The position numbers and the translations under genes are program-made. From Afipia birgiae 34632 (GTDB taxonomy: Bacteria > Pseudomonadota > Alphaproteobacteria > Rhizobiales > Xanthobacteraceae): a DNA stretch of 64,000 bases. Shown here in pieces: positions 26,820 through 36,332 of this stretch. Every line of letters starts with the position of its first letter. The first letter of the stretch is position 1. Location: contig NZ_HG326652.1 of assembly GCF_000308295.2 (NCBI RefSeq), forward strand, positions 1,242,392 through 1,306,391, written 5' to 3'. A model generated the notes under the pieces. It saw only the letters and a list, made by a program, of their open reading frames with translations, was not told where the DNA came from and did no database searches.

Positions 26820-27338
26820 TCACATGAGCAATTTGACGCCGAACATGCCCGGCGCCATCAACAGGCCGGCCCATAGAAACGCGGAGGTGAAGTTCGCGAA
26901 CTGGAAGTGCCAGTACTCCATTTCGACAATGCCCGCGACGAGCGGCACAGTTGCACGCAGCGGCCCCGAAAAGCGGCCGATGAAAATCCCGAGTACGCCC
27001 CATTTCTTCATGAACCGTTCCGCGCGAGGCAGCATGTCAGGGAAGCTGGACATCGGCCACATGTGCGCTATTCGATCGTGAAATCTGACGCCGATCCAAT
27101 ATGACACCCAGTCTCCGAGTGCCGCCCCCAGGCCGGCTGCGACCCAAACCGGCCAGAAACTGATGCCGCTCACGCCGATGAGCGCGCCGATCGAAACCAG
27201 AGCACCCCAAGCCGGAATAATCAGCGAAAGAAAAGCGAGCGATTCCGCGAACGCGAGCGCAAAGACAACCGGCATGGCCCACATCTGATGGTCGCGGACA
27301 AATTCGGCCAATCCGCGCGTCATTTCTTCAAAAGTCAT
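26820..27338 (-). CDS. DedA family (SNARE-associated/VTT domain) membrane protein
   Basis: The product has 172 residues with about five membrane segments. It shows the DedA core: AESLAFLSLIIPAWGALVSIGALIG, then GAALGDWVSYWIGVRFHD, and GIFIGRFSGPLRATVPLVAG with the conserved Arg residues. DedA proteins act in lipid-carrier recycling and membrane homeostasis. It is divergent from parE across 174 bp. Confidence 0.9.
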   Translation of the reverse strand: MTFEEMTRGLAEFVRDHQMWAMPVVFALAFAESLAFLSLIIPAWGALVSIGALIGVSGISFWPVWVAAGLGAALGDWVSYWIGVRFHDRIAHMWPMSSFPDMLPRAERFMKKWGVLGIFIGRFSGPLRATVPLVAGIVEMEYWHFQFANFTSAFLWAGLLMAPGMFGVKLLM

Positions 27339-27512
27339 GCACTGTCCCGTTTCCGGCCTTTTTATTGAGCCCGCCGGTTCCCCGTTATCGGCATATCACG
27401 GCAGCGCCCGCCTTGTTTGGGAACCACCTGCGTCACATTTACCGCCGCAACCGTGGCATAGTAACAGCCAGCGATTCGCCCCCCGATCACGATATATCAA
27501 GACTTAAGAACC

Positions 27513-29564
27513 ATGCAGAAACCTTTGAAAAAGAAAGAAAAAACGGACGCCGATCTGTTCGCATCCTCGGATCGGAAGCCCCGTGCGGCCGCAAAGGCCG
27601 CCGCCAAGCCCTCGGGCGCGGAAGCTGGCTATACCGCGCGCGACATCGAGGTGCTCGAAGGTTTGGAGCCCGTTCGCCGCCGTCCCGGCATGTATATCGG
27701 CGGCACCGACGAAAAGGCGCTGCACCACCTGTTCGCGGAAGTCATCGACAACTCGATGGACGAAGCGCTGGCCGGCCACGCAACTTTCATCGAAGTCCAT
27801 CTCGGAGCCGATGGCTATCTGACCGTCGTCGATAACGGGCGCGGCATCCCGGTCGATCCGCACCCTAAATTCCCGAAGAAGTCCGCTCTCGAAATCATCA
27901 TGTGCACACTGCATGCGGGCGGCAAGTTCGACTCCAAGGTCTACGAGACCTCAGGTGGTCTGCACGGCGTCGGCGTGTCGGTCGTGAACGCCCTCTCCTC
28001 GCAACTCGTGGTCGAGGTCGCGCGCAACCAGAAGCTCTACAAGATGACCTTCGAGCGCGGAAAGCCGAAGGGCAAGCTCGAAGAACTCGGCAAGATCAAC
28101 AATCGCCGCGGCACCAGCATCCGCTTCAAGCCCGATAGCGAAATTTTCGGCGCGAAGGCCGTTTTCAAGCCGCAGCGCCTGTTCAAGATGGCGCGCTCGA
28201 AGGCCTATCTGTTCGGCGGCGTCGAAATCCGCTGGCGCTGCGACAAGGAATTGCTCAAGGGCGTTGATGACGTCCCTGCGGAAGACACCTTCCATTTCCC
28301 CGGCGGCCTGAAGGACTATCTAGCCGCAGCGATCCACGCGGACACGCTGGTGCATCCGGATATTTTCTCAGGCAAGTCCGGACGCAACGGCGCCCACGGC
28401 GCTTGCGAATGGGCGGTCGCATGGACTGCCGACGCCGATGGATTCCTGTCGTCCTACACCAACACGGTACCGACGCCGGATGGCGGCACCCATGAAGCAG
28501 GTTTCCGCAGCGCGCTGCTGCGCGGATTGAAGGACTACGCCGAGCGCATCGGACAGGGCAAGAAGGGCTCGTCCATCACATCCGAAGACGTGATGGTTGG
28601 CGCAGCCGCCATGCTCTCTGTGTTTGTCCGCGAGCCGGAGTTTCAGGGCCAGACCAAGGACCGCCTGGCGACCGCCGAAGCCCAGAAGATCGTCGAACAG
28701 GCTATCAAGGACCCGTTCGATCACTGGCTAACCGGCAATCCGCTGCAGGCCAACAAGCTGCTTGAATTCGTGGTCGAGCGAGCCGACGAGCGGCTGCGCC
28801 GCCGCGCCGAGAAGGAAACATCGCGCAAGACCGCCGTGAAGAAACTGCGGCTGCCCGGCAAGCTCGCCGACTGCACCAACAGCGCTACTGAAGGGTCCGA
28901 ACTCTTTATCGTCGAAGGCGACTCGGCAGGCGGCAGCGCCAAGCAGGCGCGCGACCGCAAGACGCAGGCGATCCTGCCGCTACGCGGAAAGATCCTCAAC
29001 GTCGCATCGGCAACCAAGGACAAGCTGACCTCGAACGCGCAGCTGGCCGATCTTATTCAGGCCATCGGCGCCGGGATAGGAGCACAGTATCGCGAAGAGG
29101 ACTTGCGCTATTCCCGCATCATCATCATGACCGACGCGGACGTGGACGGCGCGCATATCGCTTCGCTGCTCATCACGTTCTTCTATCGGCAGATGCCGCG
29201 CCTGATCGACGAAGGTCATCTCTATCTCGCCGTGCCACCGCTCTATCGCCTTACGCACGGCTCCAAGACGGTCTACGCGCGCGACGAGGCGCATCGCGAT
29301 GAACTTCTGAAAAAGGAATTCCACGCTAACGCCAAGGTCGATATCGGGCGCTTCAAAGGCCTCGGCGAGATGATGCCGGCGCAGTTGAAGGAAACCACCA
29401 TGGACCCGACGAAGCGCTCGATGCTGCGGGTCGTGCTGCTGCCGGACGACCGCGAAGGTACTGCGGATTCCGTCGAGCGCCTGATGGGCAGCAAGGCCGA
29501 GGCCCGCTTTGCGTTCATTTCCGACAAGGCGGAATTTGCCAGCGAAGACTTGCTGGACGTGTAA
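27513..29564 (+). CDS. parE: DNA topoisomerase IV subunit B
   Basis: ParE is the ATPase subunit that drives decatenation of replicated chromosomes with ParC. The 683-residue product has a Lys/Ala-rich N-terminal tail of about 40 residues and a GHKL ATPase domain (EVIDNSMDEALAGHA, DNGRGIPVD, SGGLHGVGVSVVNALS). The transducer and a TOPRIM domain (FIVEGDSAGGSAKQARD, PLRGKILNV, IIMTDADVDGAHI) follow. The length and the lack of the long GyrB insertion support ParE over GyrB. Confidence 0.94.
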   Translation: MQKPLKKKEKTDADLFASSDRKPRAAAKAAAKPSGAEAGYTARDIEVLEGLEPVRRRPGMYIGGTDEKALHHLFAEVIDNSMDEALAGHATFIEVHLGADGYLTVVDNGRGIPVDPHPKFPKKSALEIIMCTLHAGGKFDSKVYETSGGLHGVGVSVVNALSSQLVVEVARNQKLYKMTFERGKPKGKLEELGKINNRRGTSIRFKPDSEIFGAKAVFKPQRLFKMARSKAYLFGGVEIRWRCDKELLKGVDDVPAEDTFHFPGGLKDYLAAAIHADTLVHPDIFSGKSGRNGAHGACEWAVAWTADADGFLSSYTNTVPTPDGGTHEAGFRSALLRGLKDYAERIGQGKKGSSITSEDVMVGAAAMLSVFVREPEFQGQTKDRLATAEAQKIVEQAIKDPFDHWLTGNPLQANKLLEFVVERADERLRRRAEKETSRKTAVKKLRLPGKLADCTNSATEGSELFIVEGDSAGGSAKQARDRKTQAILPLRGKILNVASATKDKLTSNAQLADLIQAIGAGIGAQYREEDLRYSRIIIMTDADVDGAHIASLLITFFYRQMPRLIDEGHLYLAVPPLYRLTHGSKTVYARDEAHRDELLKKEFHANAKVDIGRFKGLGEMMPAQLKETTMDPTKRSMLRVVLLPDDREGTADSVERLMGSKAEARFAFISDKAEFASEDLLDV

Positions 29565-29613
29565 ACCGCCATGCGCGGATGAAACCAATTCCGGAAGGAG
29601 GCGTAGTGTTCAT

Positions 29614-29802
29614 ATGAGAACATTCCTCCTCGCCGTCGGCACACTCGCACTGATCATCGGCTTGCTCTGGATCGGCCAGGGCACCGGTTACGTGAACTGG
29701 CCGCAGACCAGTTTCATGATCAGCCAAATCCAATGGGCCTATTACGGTGCTGCACTCAGCCTCGCCGGACTGCTCTTGATCGCGTTCATGCGAGGCAGCT
29801 AG
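29614..29802 (+). CDS. Small two-span membrane protein
   Basis: The product is 62 residues with two hydrophobic segments: residues 2-21 (RTFLLAVGTLALIIGLLWIG) and about 42-58. They are joined by a polar loop TGYVNWPQTSFMISQIQW. A strong GGAAGGAGG site at 29592-29600 precedes the ATG, which supports real translation. No function is assigned; similar small proteins are common in Rhizobiales. Confidence 0.75.
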   Translation: MRTFLLAVGTLALIIGLLWIGQGTGYVNWPQTSFMISQIQWAYYGAALSLAGLLLIAFMRGS

Positions 29803-29862
29803 GCGATATCGTTTCGATATGATTTGATCTCCGCGAGCGGCGAAGACCGCAACGGAGCCAAT

Positions 29863-30633
29863 ATGCAAAAAACTCCCTTCGACCTCACCGGCAAGGTTGC
29901 CCTCGTCACCGGCGGCAATGGCGGTATCGGCCTCGGCATGGCCCGCGGTCTTGCCCGGGCGGGCGCAAGCGTTGTCATCGCAGGGCGCAACAAGGCAAAG
30001 TCCGAAGATGCAGTTCGCGATATCGAAACGCTTGGCGCCAAGGCGCTGGCAATTGCCGTCGACGTAACCGACAAAGCCTCTGTTGCCGACATGGTCGAAG
30101 CCACATTGAAACAGTTGGGCAGCCTCGACATTCTCGTCAACAATGCGGGAATGAGTGTCCGGCATCCAGCCCACATGCTCAGTCTCGAGGACTGGCACAC
30201 GGTGATTGACACCAACCTCACGAGCGCCTTCATCTGCTCAAAAGCGGTCTATCCGGCGATGCAGGAAGCCGGTGGCGGCAAGATCATCAACATCGGCTCG
30301 ATGATGTCGATTTTCGGCGCGAGCTTCGCGCCCGCTTATGCCGCGAGCAAAGGCGGCATCGTGCAGTTCACCAAGTCGATCGCGTTGTCGTGGGCCGCGG
30401 ACAACATTCAGGCCAACGCGATCCTGCCGGGTTGGATCGACACCGCCCTCACCCGGACCGCGCGCGAGCAAATTCCGGGACTTAACGACAATGTCCTGAA
30501 CCGCACGCCAGCAAAGCGCTGGGGCAACATCGACGATCTGGCTGGCACCGCGGTGTTTCTCGCATCAGCCGCATCCGACTTCGTCACCGGCACGGCGATC
30601 CCGGTGGATGGCGGCTATTCCACACAAGGATGA
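29863..30633 (+). CDS. SDR family oxidoreductase
   Basis: The 256-residue product is a classical short-chain dehydrogenase. The NAD(P)-binding motif TGGNGGIG lies near the N-terminus, NNAG is present, the catalytic Ser/Tyr/Lys are seen in GSMMS and YAASK, and VDGGYSTQG lies at the end. The sequence resembles glucose dehydrogenase/gluconate 5-dehydrogenase-like SDRs, but the substrate is open. Its stop codon abuts that of the convergent monooxygenase gene with no spacer. Confidence 0.9.
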   Translation: MQKTPFDLTGKVALVTGGNGGIGLGMARGLARAGASVVIAGRNKAKSEDAVRDIETLGAKALAIAVDVTDKASVADMVEATLKQLGSLDILVNNAGMSVRHPAHMLSLEDWHTVIDTNLTSAFICSKAVYPAMQEAGGGKIINIGSMMSIFGASFAPAYAASKGGIVQFTKSIALSWAADNIQANAILPGWIDTALTRTAREQIPGLNDNVLNRTPAKRWGNIDDLAGTAVFLASAASDFVTGTAIPVDGGYSTQG

Positions 30634-31878
30634 TCATGTCTTCTCGGGAGAGTGCACGTGTTCCGGCCGAACACCAATGCCGAGCAGACGGGCCGTGAGC
30701 CCCTGAAGCCATGGCAGCGCATTGATCACGCGCACAGCGAGCGGCGGCTTTAGATCTTCGCCGGACAACGCGCGATTGATAATGCGATCCTGAACGACGG
30801 TCTGCATGGTCTGCGTCATCCGCGTCGGAAACAGGCGGCGCTTCTGAACCCCTTCGAGGTCCTCGATCGATGGTCCTCCTGCCCCGAATTTGTCGAACAG
30901 GATGTTCGCGGCAGCGACCGCATCCTGTACCGCAAGATTGACTCCGACGCCCCCGACCGGCGACATTGCATGTGCAGCGTCGCCAATACAGAGCAGCCCT
31001 GGTAACGCCCATTGCGTCAGTCGATCGATTCGAACTGTGAGCAACTTGACGTCATCCCAGCTTTTTACATCATCGATGTGATCGCGCAGAATTGGCACCA
31101 ACGATACGACATTCTCGCGAAACGCATCGATTTCCCGCGCCTTGATGTCGTCGATCCTGCCTTTGGCGATCACATAGGCGCATTGCCAATAGTCGTCGCG
31201 ATCGATCGTCACCATCATCTGACCACGATGCAGGCGCGCGAAAATACCATCGCTGTCGGTCTTGCGTTTCCCAACGCGAAACCAGAGTACATCGATCGGC
31301 GCGCCGATATCCTCGATCTTGAGGCCGGCCTGCTCTCGCAGGATCGAATGACGGCCATCGCAAGCCACCGTCAAGTCAGCCGAAATATGAAGCGGCCCTT
31401 GGGGCGTGGCAGCAACGACGCCGGTTATGCGTGCGCCGTCCCTAACGAGTTCGGTTGCCTCGGTCGACTTCAGAACCTGAAGGCCTGGAAACCGCGCGCC
31501 CTTTGTATCGAGAAAATTGAGAAAGTCCCATTGCGGCATCAGCGCGATGAAGGGACACGCGGTGTTCAGCCGCGACAGGTCGGCGATCTGCACCGGCGTT
31601 GAGCCAAACATGCCCTGCATCTGCGTCAATTGCTGATGCGGAATTTTCAGGAAATCGTCGAGGAGGCCTAGTTCCAGCATCACCTGCATGGTCGATGGAT
31701 GAACCGTGTCGCCACGGAAGTCGCGAAAGAAGTCCGCATGCTTTTCGAGAACAACGGTTTTGATGCCCGCTCGGCCAAGCAGATAGCCAAGCATCATTCC
31801 GGCCGGCCCACCGCCCACAATGCAGCATTGTACCGCGAGAGAGCGCCTGGCAGGTTCGCTTGGGCTCTCGAAGGACAT
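30634..31878 (-). CDS. FAD-dependent monooxygenase (PHBH fold)
   Basis: The 414-residue product is a group A flavoprotein hydroxylase. The dinucleotide-binding motif is VGGGPAGMMLGYLLGRAG; the DG motif reads CDGRHSILREQAG; the second FAD motif reads GDAAHAMSPVGGVGVNLAVQDAV. Such enzymes hydroxylate aromatic or related substrates using NAD(P)H and oxygen. It lies 14 bp downstream of the caspase-like gene on the same strand, so they form a two-gene operon. Confidence 0.88.
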   Translation of the reverse strand: MSFESPSEPARRSLAVQCCIVGGGPAGMMLGYLLGRAGIKTVVLEKHADFFRDFRGDTVHPSTMQVMLELGLLDDFLKIPHQQLTQMQGMFGSTPVQIADLSRLNTACPFIALMPQWDFLNFLDTKGARFPGLQVLKSTEATELVRDGARITGVVAATPQGPLHISADLTVACDGRHSILREQAGLKIEDIGAPIDVLWFRVGKRKTDSDGIFARLHRGQMMVTIDRDDYWQCAYVIAKGRIDDIKAREIDAFRENVVSLVPILRDHIDDVKSWDDVKLLTVRIDRLTQWALPGLLCIGDAAHAMSPVGGVGVNLAVQDAVAAANILFDKFGAGGPSIEDLEGVQKRRLFPTRMTQTMQTVVQDRIINRALSGEDLKPPLAVRVINALPWLQGLTARLLGIGVRPEHVHSPEKT

Positions 31879-31892
31879 AGACGTTCCCTATC

Positions 31893-33377
31893 TTACCGCC
31901 GGAAGTTCTTGATCTCCGAGAGGCTGCCGTCCTGATAGGTCAGTTCGACTGAAACAGATCTGGTCGACGCCGGGATCTTCATATACGACGCGGCGTTTTC
32001 CGGGATTGCCGATGGATCCCTTGGATTGCACGGCGGAATCTTGACCACCTGGTTCGGCACCGTCGTGTCGATGCCAATGCGCATTTCCCGAACGGCGCAG
32101 CGGAACGACAAAATCTGCGAGTAATAGACCAGCGGGCCGCTATAGCCGCCGAACGAAAGCCAGCTGTTGGATGTCATATCCAGCAGCTTGCGATGACTGG
32201 CGATCAACGCGGCTTCAGGATCGAATTTGATCGGAAAGGGCCCCTGCATCTGGCCAGTCGGATCGACGTAACGCACCTGAATCGTCGCCGCCGGCGCATC
32301 GTTCGGCAGTTCGATAGAAGGGTTCGGCATACGCCGCCGCGTTCGTGGATCGAGCGCATCGGTAAATCCGGTTTCCTTGAACTCTCCACTCTCGCCAAGC
32401 CGCCAGGAAATCGCCAGCGTCGGATCGGCAATCGAGAACGCAATCGACCAGCCGCCGTTGTGGCGCATGAAGCTCGCGATCGGCGCGTTGCCGTTGTCGA
32501 TCACAATCGGAGGTGTCGGCTGCACCGGCAGCGCCGCGACCTGCACCTGCGGCTCGACGGCGATGGCGCGGTCGCCATCCTTGACTGGCCTCAAAACGAA
32601 GTCACCGACGATCTGGTCGTAGTATGCAGGTGTCTGCATCCGGTTTGCAGCTACTGTCATCTTGCGCACGTCGGATTGGGTCCGCTTTGCGATCTGCACG
32701 AGGTTGAGGCCCGGCTGCGTCAGCTCGCGCACGAAGGTGCGGGTAAATACCGAATTGGGATTGGGATCGTTGTCGTTCAGGCGGTCGAGCGCAGTCTGCT
32801 TTGCGCCGGCGGAAAAAAACACGAACACGCCTTCCGGCGGTGAGATCGGCGCGAGACCCCCGCTTCCGCTAAGTGCACGAGTGCCTGTCGCTTCAAACGG
32901 ATTGTTGCGGCAGGCGTCGAACACGAAGATCGAGGTCCGTGCGCCACGGGCCTGAAGCCGCGAGATCACGCGTTCGGCTGCGAACGCGCCGTCACGGATC
33001 AATTCCTCCTGACCTTGCGTCACAGCCGCGATGTCCGTCGGCAGCAGATAGTTCTGGCCATTGATCTCGAATCCATGCCCGGCAAAAAAGAAAAATGCCG
33101 TGTCGCCCGGCTCGACAATCTTGTCGAACGCCAGCATCGTTTCGCTGAAAGCCTTGCGGGTCTGGTTTTCTGCGAACAGCACGTTAAAGCCGAGCTGTTT
33201 CAACGCATCGCTCATGGTGCGCGCATCGTTCACCGCCTTCTGCAGCGGCGGCACGTTGCGGTAATCATTGTTGCCGATCACCAGCGCTACCCGCTTTTCG
33301 GCGTAGGCAGGCGCGGCAAACGCGGCCGTCAGCACAACGAGGCCGATCAGCAGCGTCGCGAACCGATAAATGGTCAT
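31893..33377 (-). CDS. Exported caspase-like (C14/metacaspase-type) protein
   Basis: The 494-residue product has a Sec signal peptide (cut expected after PAYA, residue 26) and then a caspase p20-like domain (KRVALVIGNNDYRNVPPLQKAVNDARTMSDAL). The catalytic pair is intact: His101 in FFFFAGHGFEING and Cys156 in FVFDACRNNPF. About 250 C-terminal residues form a beta-rich region of unknown fold. The ATG at 33377 has a GAGGGG site and supports the signal peptide. It is co-transcribed with the FAD monooxygenase gene. Bacterial members mostly cleave after Arg/Lys; the target here is unknown. Confidence 0.87.
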   Translation of the reverse strand: MTIYRFATLLIGLVVLTAAFAAPAYAEKRVALVIGNNDYRNVPPLQKAVNDARTMSDALKQLGFNVLFAENQTRKAFSETMLAFDKIVEPGDTAFFFFAGHGFEINGQNYLLPTDIAAVTQGQEELIRDGAFAAERVISRLQARGARTSIFVFDACRNNPFEATGTRALSGSGGLAPISPPEGVFVFFSAGAKQTALDRLNDNDPNPNSVFTRTFVRELTQPGLNLVQIAKRTQSDVRKMTVAANRMQTPAYYDQIVGDFVLRPVKDGDRAIAVEPQVQVAALPVQPTPPIVIDNGNAPIASFMRHNGGWSIAFSIADPTLAISWRLGESGEFKETGFTDALDPRTRRRMPNPSIELPNDAPAATIQVRYVDPTGQMQGPFPIKFDPEAALIASHRKLLDMTSNSWLSFGGYSGPLVYYSQILSFRCAVREMRIGIDTTVPNQVVKIPPCNPRDPSAIPENAASYMKIPASTRSVSVELTYQDGSLSEIKNFRR

Positions 33378-33721
33378 AATCTGTCCCCTCGGACCGCCCC
33401 GCGGGCAAGGCCCGGTTCCGGTGGTCAGTATGTCATAGTCGCGAAGGACAAGAAGGCGGTTCACGTGAACCAGCCCAGAGGCTGAAAACCCATTCAACTT
33501 GTTGTCGTATTAAGGTTTTTCGCGGTTTTAGCCCTCAAATTCATTGACTTTCGCCGTTTCATGCCTATGTTCCGCTGCAACGCGGTCAGAATCGAGACGC
33601 GATTTCCTGGCCAGCCGCCTGTCGGCAAATATCTCCTCCCCGTGCCCTTAAAGCGTGCCGTTCCGGGGTGAGCGCGACAGAAATTTCCAGAGTCCGAACG
33701 GCGATTTCGACTCGAGGCTCA
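33378..33721. other. Divergent control region and helicase leader
   Basis: This 344-bp gap separates the caspase-like operon (minus) from the DEAD-box helicase gene (plus). Apart from the promoter-like pair annotated at 33544-33571 it holds no credible gene. If that promoter is used, the helicase mRNA has a leader of about 140 nt. Confidence 0.55.
33544..33571 (+). promoter_or_regulatory. Candidate housekeeping-sigma promoter for the helicase gene
   Basis: TTGACT (33544-33549) and TATGTT (33566-33571) are separated by 16 bp, close to the consensus -35/-10 pair. Transcription would begin near 33578. Confidence 0.4.
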
Positions 33722-35131
33722 ATGTCCTTTTCCAATCTCGGCCTGTCCGACAAGGTTCTCGCTGCCGTGGCGGCGACTGGTTATACGATCCCCACCCCCA
33801 TCCAGGAAAAAGCGATCCCCCACGTTCTTGCCCGGCGCGACGTGCTCGGCATCGCCCAGACCGGCACCGGCAAGACCGCCGCTTTCGTGCTGCCCATGCT
33901 GACGCTGCTGGAAAAAGGACGGGCCCGCGCGCGCATGCCGCGCACCCTCATCCTTGAACCGACCCGCGAACTCGCGGCCCAGGTGAAGGAAAACTTCGAC
34001 AAATACGGCGCCGGCCAGAAGCTGAACGTCGCACTGCTGATCGGCGGCGTGTCATTCGGCGATCAGGACACCAAGCTGATGCGCGGCGTCGACGTGCTGA
34101 TCGCGACGCCAGGCCGGTTGCTGGATCACACTGAGCGCGGCGGGTTGCTTCTCACGGGTGTCGAACTGCTGGTGATCGACGAAGCCGACCGCATGCTCGA
34201 CATGGGCTTCATTCCCGACATCGAGCGCATCTGCAAGCTGGTGCCATTCACTCGCCAGACCCTGTTTTTCACGGCGACGATGCCGCCGGAAATCCGGCGC
34301 ATCACCGAGACCTTCCTGCACAATCCTGAGAAGGTCGAAGTCTCCAAGCCGGCATCGACCGCGACCACCGTGACCCAGTCGCAGGTCAGCGTTGGCCGCG
34401 AACCGCACGAAAAGCGCGAGATGCTCCGGCAGTTGCTGCGCGACGCCAAGGATCTCAAAAACGCGATTATTTTCTGCAACCGCAAGCGCGACGTCGCGGT
34501 TGTTTACAAATCACTCCAGAAGCATGGCTTCAGCGTCGGCGCCCTCCACGGCGACATGGATCAGTCGGCTCGCACCGCCTCGCTCGACCAGTTCCGTAAA
34601 GGCGAGCTTCCGCTGCTGGTGGCTTCCGACGTCGCAGCTCGCGGCCTCGATATCCCCGAAGTCAGCCACGTCTTCAATTTCGACGTTCCTCACCATCCGG
34701 ATGACTATGTCCACCGCATCGGCCGCACCGGCCGGGCCGGACGCCTCGGGACCGCGATTTCGATCGTCAGTCCTGCGGACCAGAAATCTGTCGCCGCCAT
34801 CGAGAAGCTGATTGGCCAGTCTATCGCGCGCGCTGATGTCGTCCCCGTTGCGAGCACCGAAGCATCGCCCGCCCGCGAACAGCAGGCCGAGCGTGCGACG
34901 GAAGATCGCAAGCCTCGCCGCGATTCCCAGCGAACCCGTGGTGGCCGCAACAAGTCCCGCAAGCCCGAAGGCGCAGACCGGAAGCCTCACGCAGCTGAAA
35001 AGCCCGCACAATCTCAGGCGCCGTCGATCGGACGCGCCATGCCGCCCCCCGCGCGCGAACAGCATGCCGAGCCGGGAGACCACTCGCACCTTCCCGCGTT
35101 TCTCCTGCGACCAGTCCGCGCCCGCGGCTAA
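33722..35131 (+). CDS. DEAD-box ATP-dependent RNA helicase (RhlE type)
   Basis: The 469-residue product has all helicase motifs: Q motif near IPTPIQ, AQTGTGKT, PTRELA, DEAD in VIDEADRMLDMGF, FTATMP in place of SAT, and HRIGRTGRAGR. A basic, disordered C-terminal tail of about 85 residues follows and probably binds RNA. It fits the RhlE/CsdA group that remodels structured RNA and may act with RNase E, encoded at the right end of this window. The ATG at 33722 (family start MSFSNLGLSDKV) is preferred over an upstream GTG. Confidence 0.93.
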   Translation: MSFSNLGLSDKVLAAVAATGYTIPTPIQEKAIPHVLARRDVLGIAQTGTGKTAAFVLPMLTLLEKGRARARMPRTLILEPTRELAAQVKENFDKYGAGQKLNVALLIGGVSFGDQDTKLMRGVDVLIATPGRLLDHTERGGLLLTGVELLVIDEADRMLDMGFIPDIERICKLVPFTRQTLFFTATMPPEIRRITETFLHNPEKVEVSKPASTATTVTQSQVSVGREPHEKREMLRQLLRDAKDLKNAIIFCNRKRDVAVVYKSLQKHGFSVGALHGDMDQSARTASLDQFRKGELPLLVASDVAARGLDIPEVSHVFNFDVPHHPDDYVHRIGRTGRAGRLGTAISIVSPADQKSVAAIEKLIGQSIARADVVPVASTEASPAREQQAERATEDRKPRRDSQRTRGGRNKSRKPEGADRKPHAAEKPAQSQAPSIGRAMPPPAREQHAEPGDHSHLPAFLLRPVRARG

Positions 35132-35264
35132 CCACAACCGATTGACCCGCAAGCCAATAATCTCGTTTACGGGTCATTCATTCTCCTCCCTTAACGTGCT
35201 CTCGATATTTTTAGCCATTTCGTTGAAAGGGTGGGCAGAAGCCTGCCCTTGAAGGACACCGAAC

Positions 35265-36332
35265 GTGATTGGCCTGCTGGAAGAATACGAACGCACCATG
35301 GCGTTCGCCGAAGTCGCTTTGGGTCAAATCCGATCCTTGCGTCAGAACGCAGTGCCTCGCAATTATGAGATTTGGTATATCTACGCGACCGGCTACAACG
35401 CAGCCCTCAACAAAATCATCAACGAAACGCTGGGACGCAACGGCAAGCTGACCGAGGCCGATCTCGAGCAGATCTACGAAACCTATCTCTCCCAGAACCG
35501 CACCACTGAGCGTATCGACACAGTCGGCACGCGGGTGATCAACGAAATCGACGACGTGATGAATCTCATCACGGATGCTCTGGGAATGACCTCCACCTTC
35601 GGGCGCAACCTCGAAGGCGCCACCCAGGAACTGACCAGCGCGAAGGATCGCGAGCAGGTCAGGGCCGTGGTCGAAGCACTCATTGCATCGACGCGGGAAA
35701 TGCAGGAAACAAACAAGGCGCTGGAATCCCGCCTCGCCACGTCCAAGCAACAGATCAGCAGCCTTCAGCACAGCCTTGAAGCTATTCGCGCAGAAAGCCT
35801 GACCGACCCCCTCACCTCACTGGGCAATCGAAAATTCTTCGACCGCGCGATCGAGAATGCGGTTACGCATGCAGCCGAATGCGGCGAGCCGCTGTCCCTG
35901 CTGATGCTCGACATCGACCATTTCAAATCCTTCAACGACAATTACGGTCACCTCACCGGTGACCAGGTATTGCGCCTTGTCGCGATGTCGCTAAAGCAGA
36001 CGACCAAGGGACAGGACATCACCGCGCGCTACGGTGGCGAAGAATTCGCCGTGGTCTTGCCGAACACGGCCCTGCGTCAGGCGTTGACGGTCGCCGACAA
36101 CATCCGTCGCGCCGTGATGTCGAAGCAGTTGAAGAAGAAATCGACGGGCGAGATCCTCGGCCGTGTGACCATTTCTATCGGTGTATCGATGCTGCAGCCC
36201 GGCGACGACCGCGAAAGGCTGATTGAGCGCGCGGACGCCTGCCTCTATGCAGCCAAGCGTAACGGCCGCAATCGCGTGATCTGTGAAGCAGATCCCGAAT
36301 TTTCGCCGACCGACCGCATTCAGGTCGCTTAA
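35265..36332 (+). CDS. GGDEF-domain diguanylate cyclase
   Basis: The 355-residue product has a helical N-terminal half without a named sensor domain, a probable coiled coil at about 140-180, and a GGDEF domain with the active signature GGEEF (257-261). It is expected to make cyclic di-GMP. The inhibitory I-site position, normally RxxD five residues before the signature, reads KGQD (248-251), so product inhibition may be lost. Translation starts at GTG 35265. The stop overlaps the stop of the convergent TfoX gene in TTAA. Confidence 0.9.
   Translation: MIGLLEEYERTMAFAEVALGQIRSLRQNAVPRNYEIWYIYATGYNAALNKIINETLGRNGKLTEADLEQIYETYLSQNRTTERIDTVGTRVINEIDDVMNLITDALGMTSTFGRNLEGATQELTSAKDREQVRAVVEALIASTREMQETNKALESRLATSKQQISSLQHSLEAIRAESLTDPLTSLGNRKFFDRAIENAVTHAAECGEPLSLLMLDIDHFKSFNDNYGHLTGDQVLRLVAMSLKQTTKGQDITARYGGEEFAVVLPNTALRQALTVADNIRRAVMSKQLKKKSTGEILGRVTISIGVSMLQPGDDRERLIERADACLYAAKRNGRNRVICEADPEFSPTDRIQVA

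Noticed and set aside
30631-30636. TGATCA palindrome formed by the abutting stop codons of the SDR and monooxygenase genes
   Set aside because: It is a neat coincidence of two convergent TGA codons, too short to be a site.
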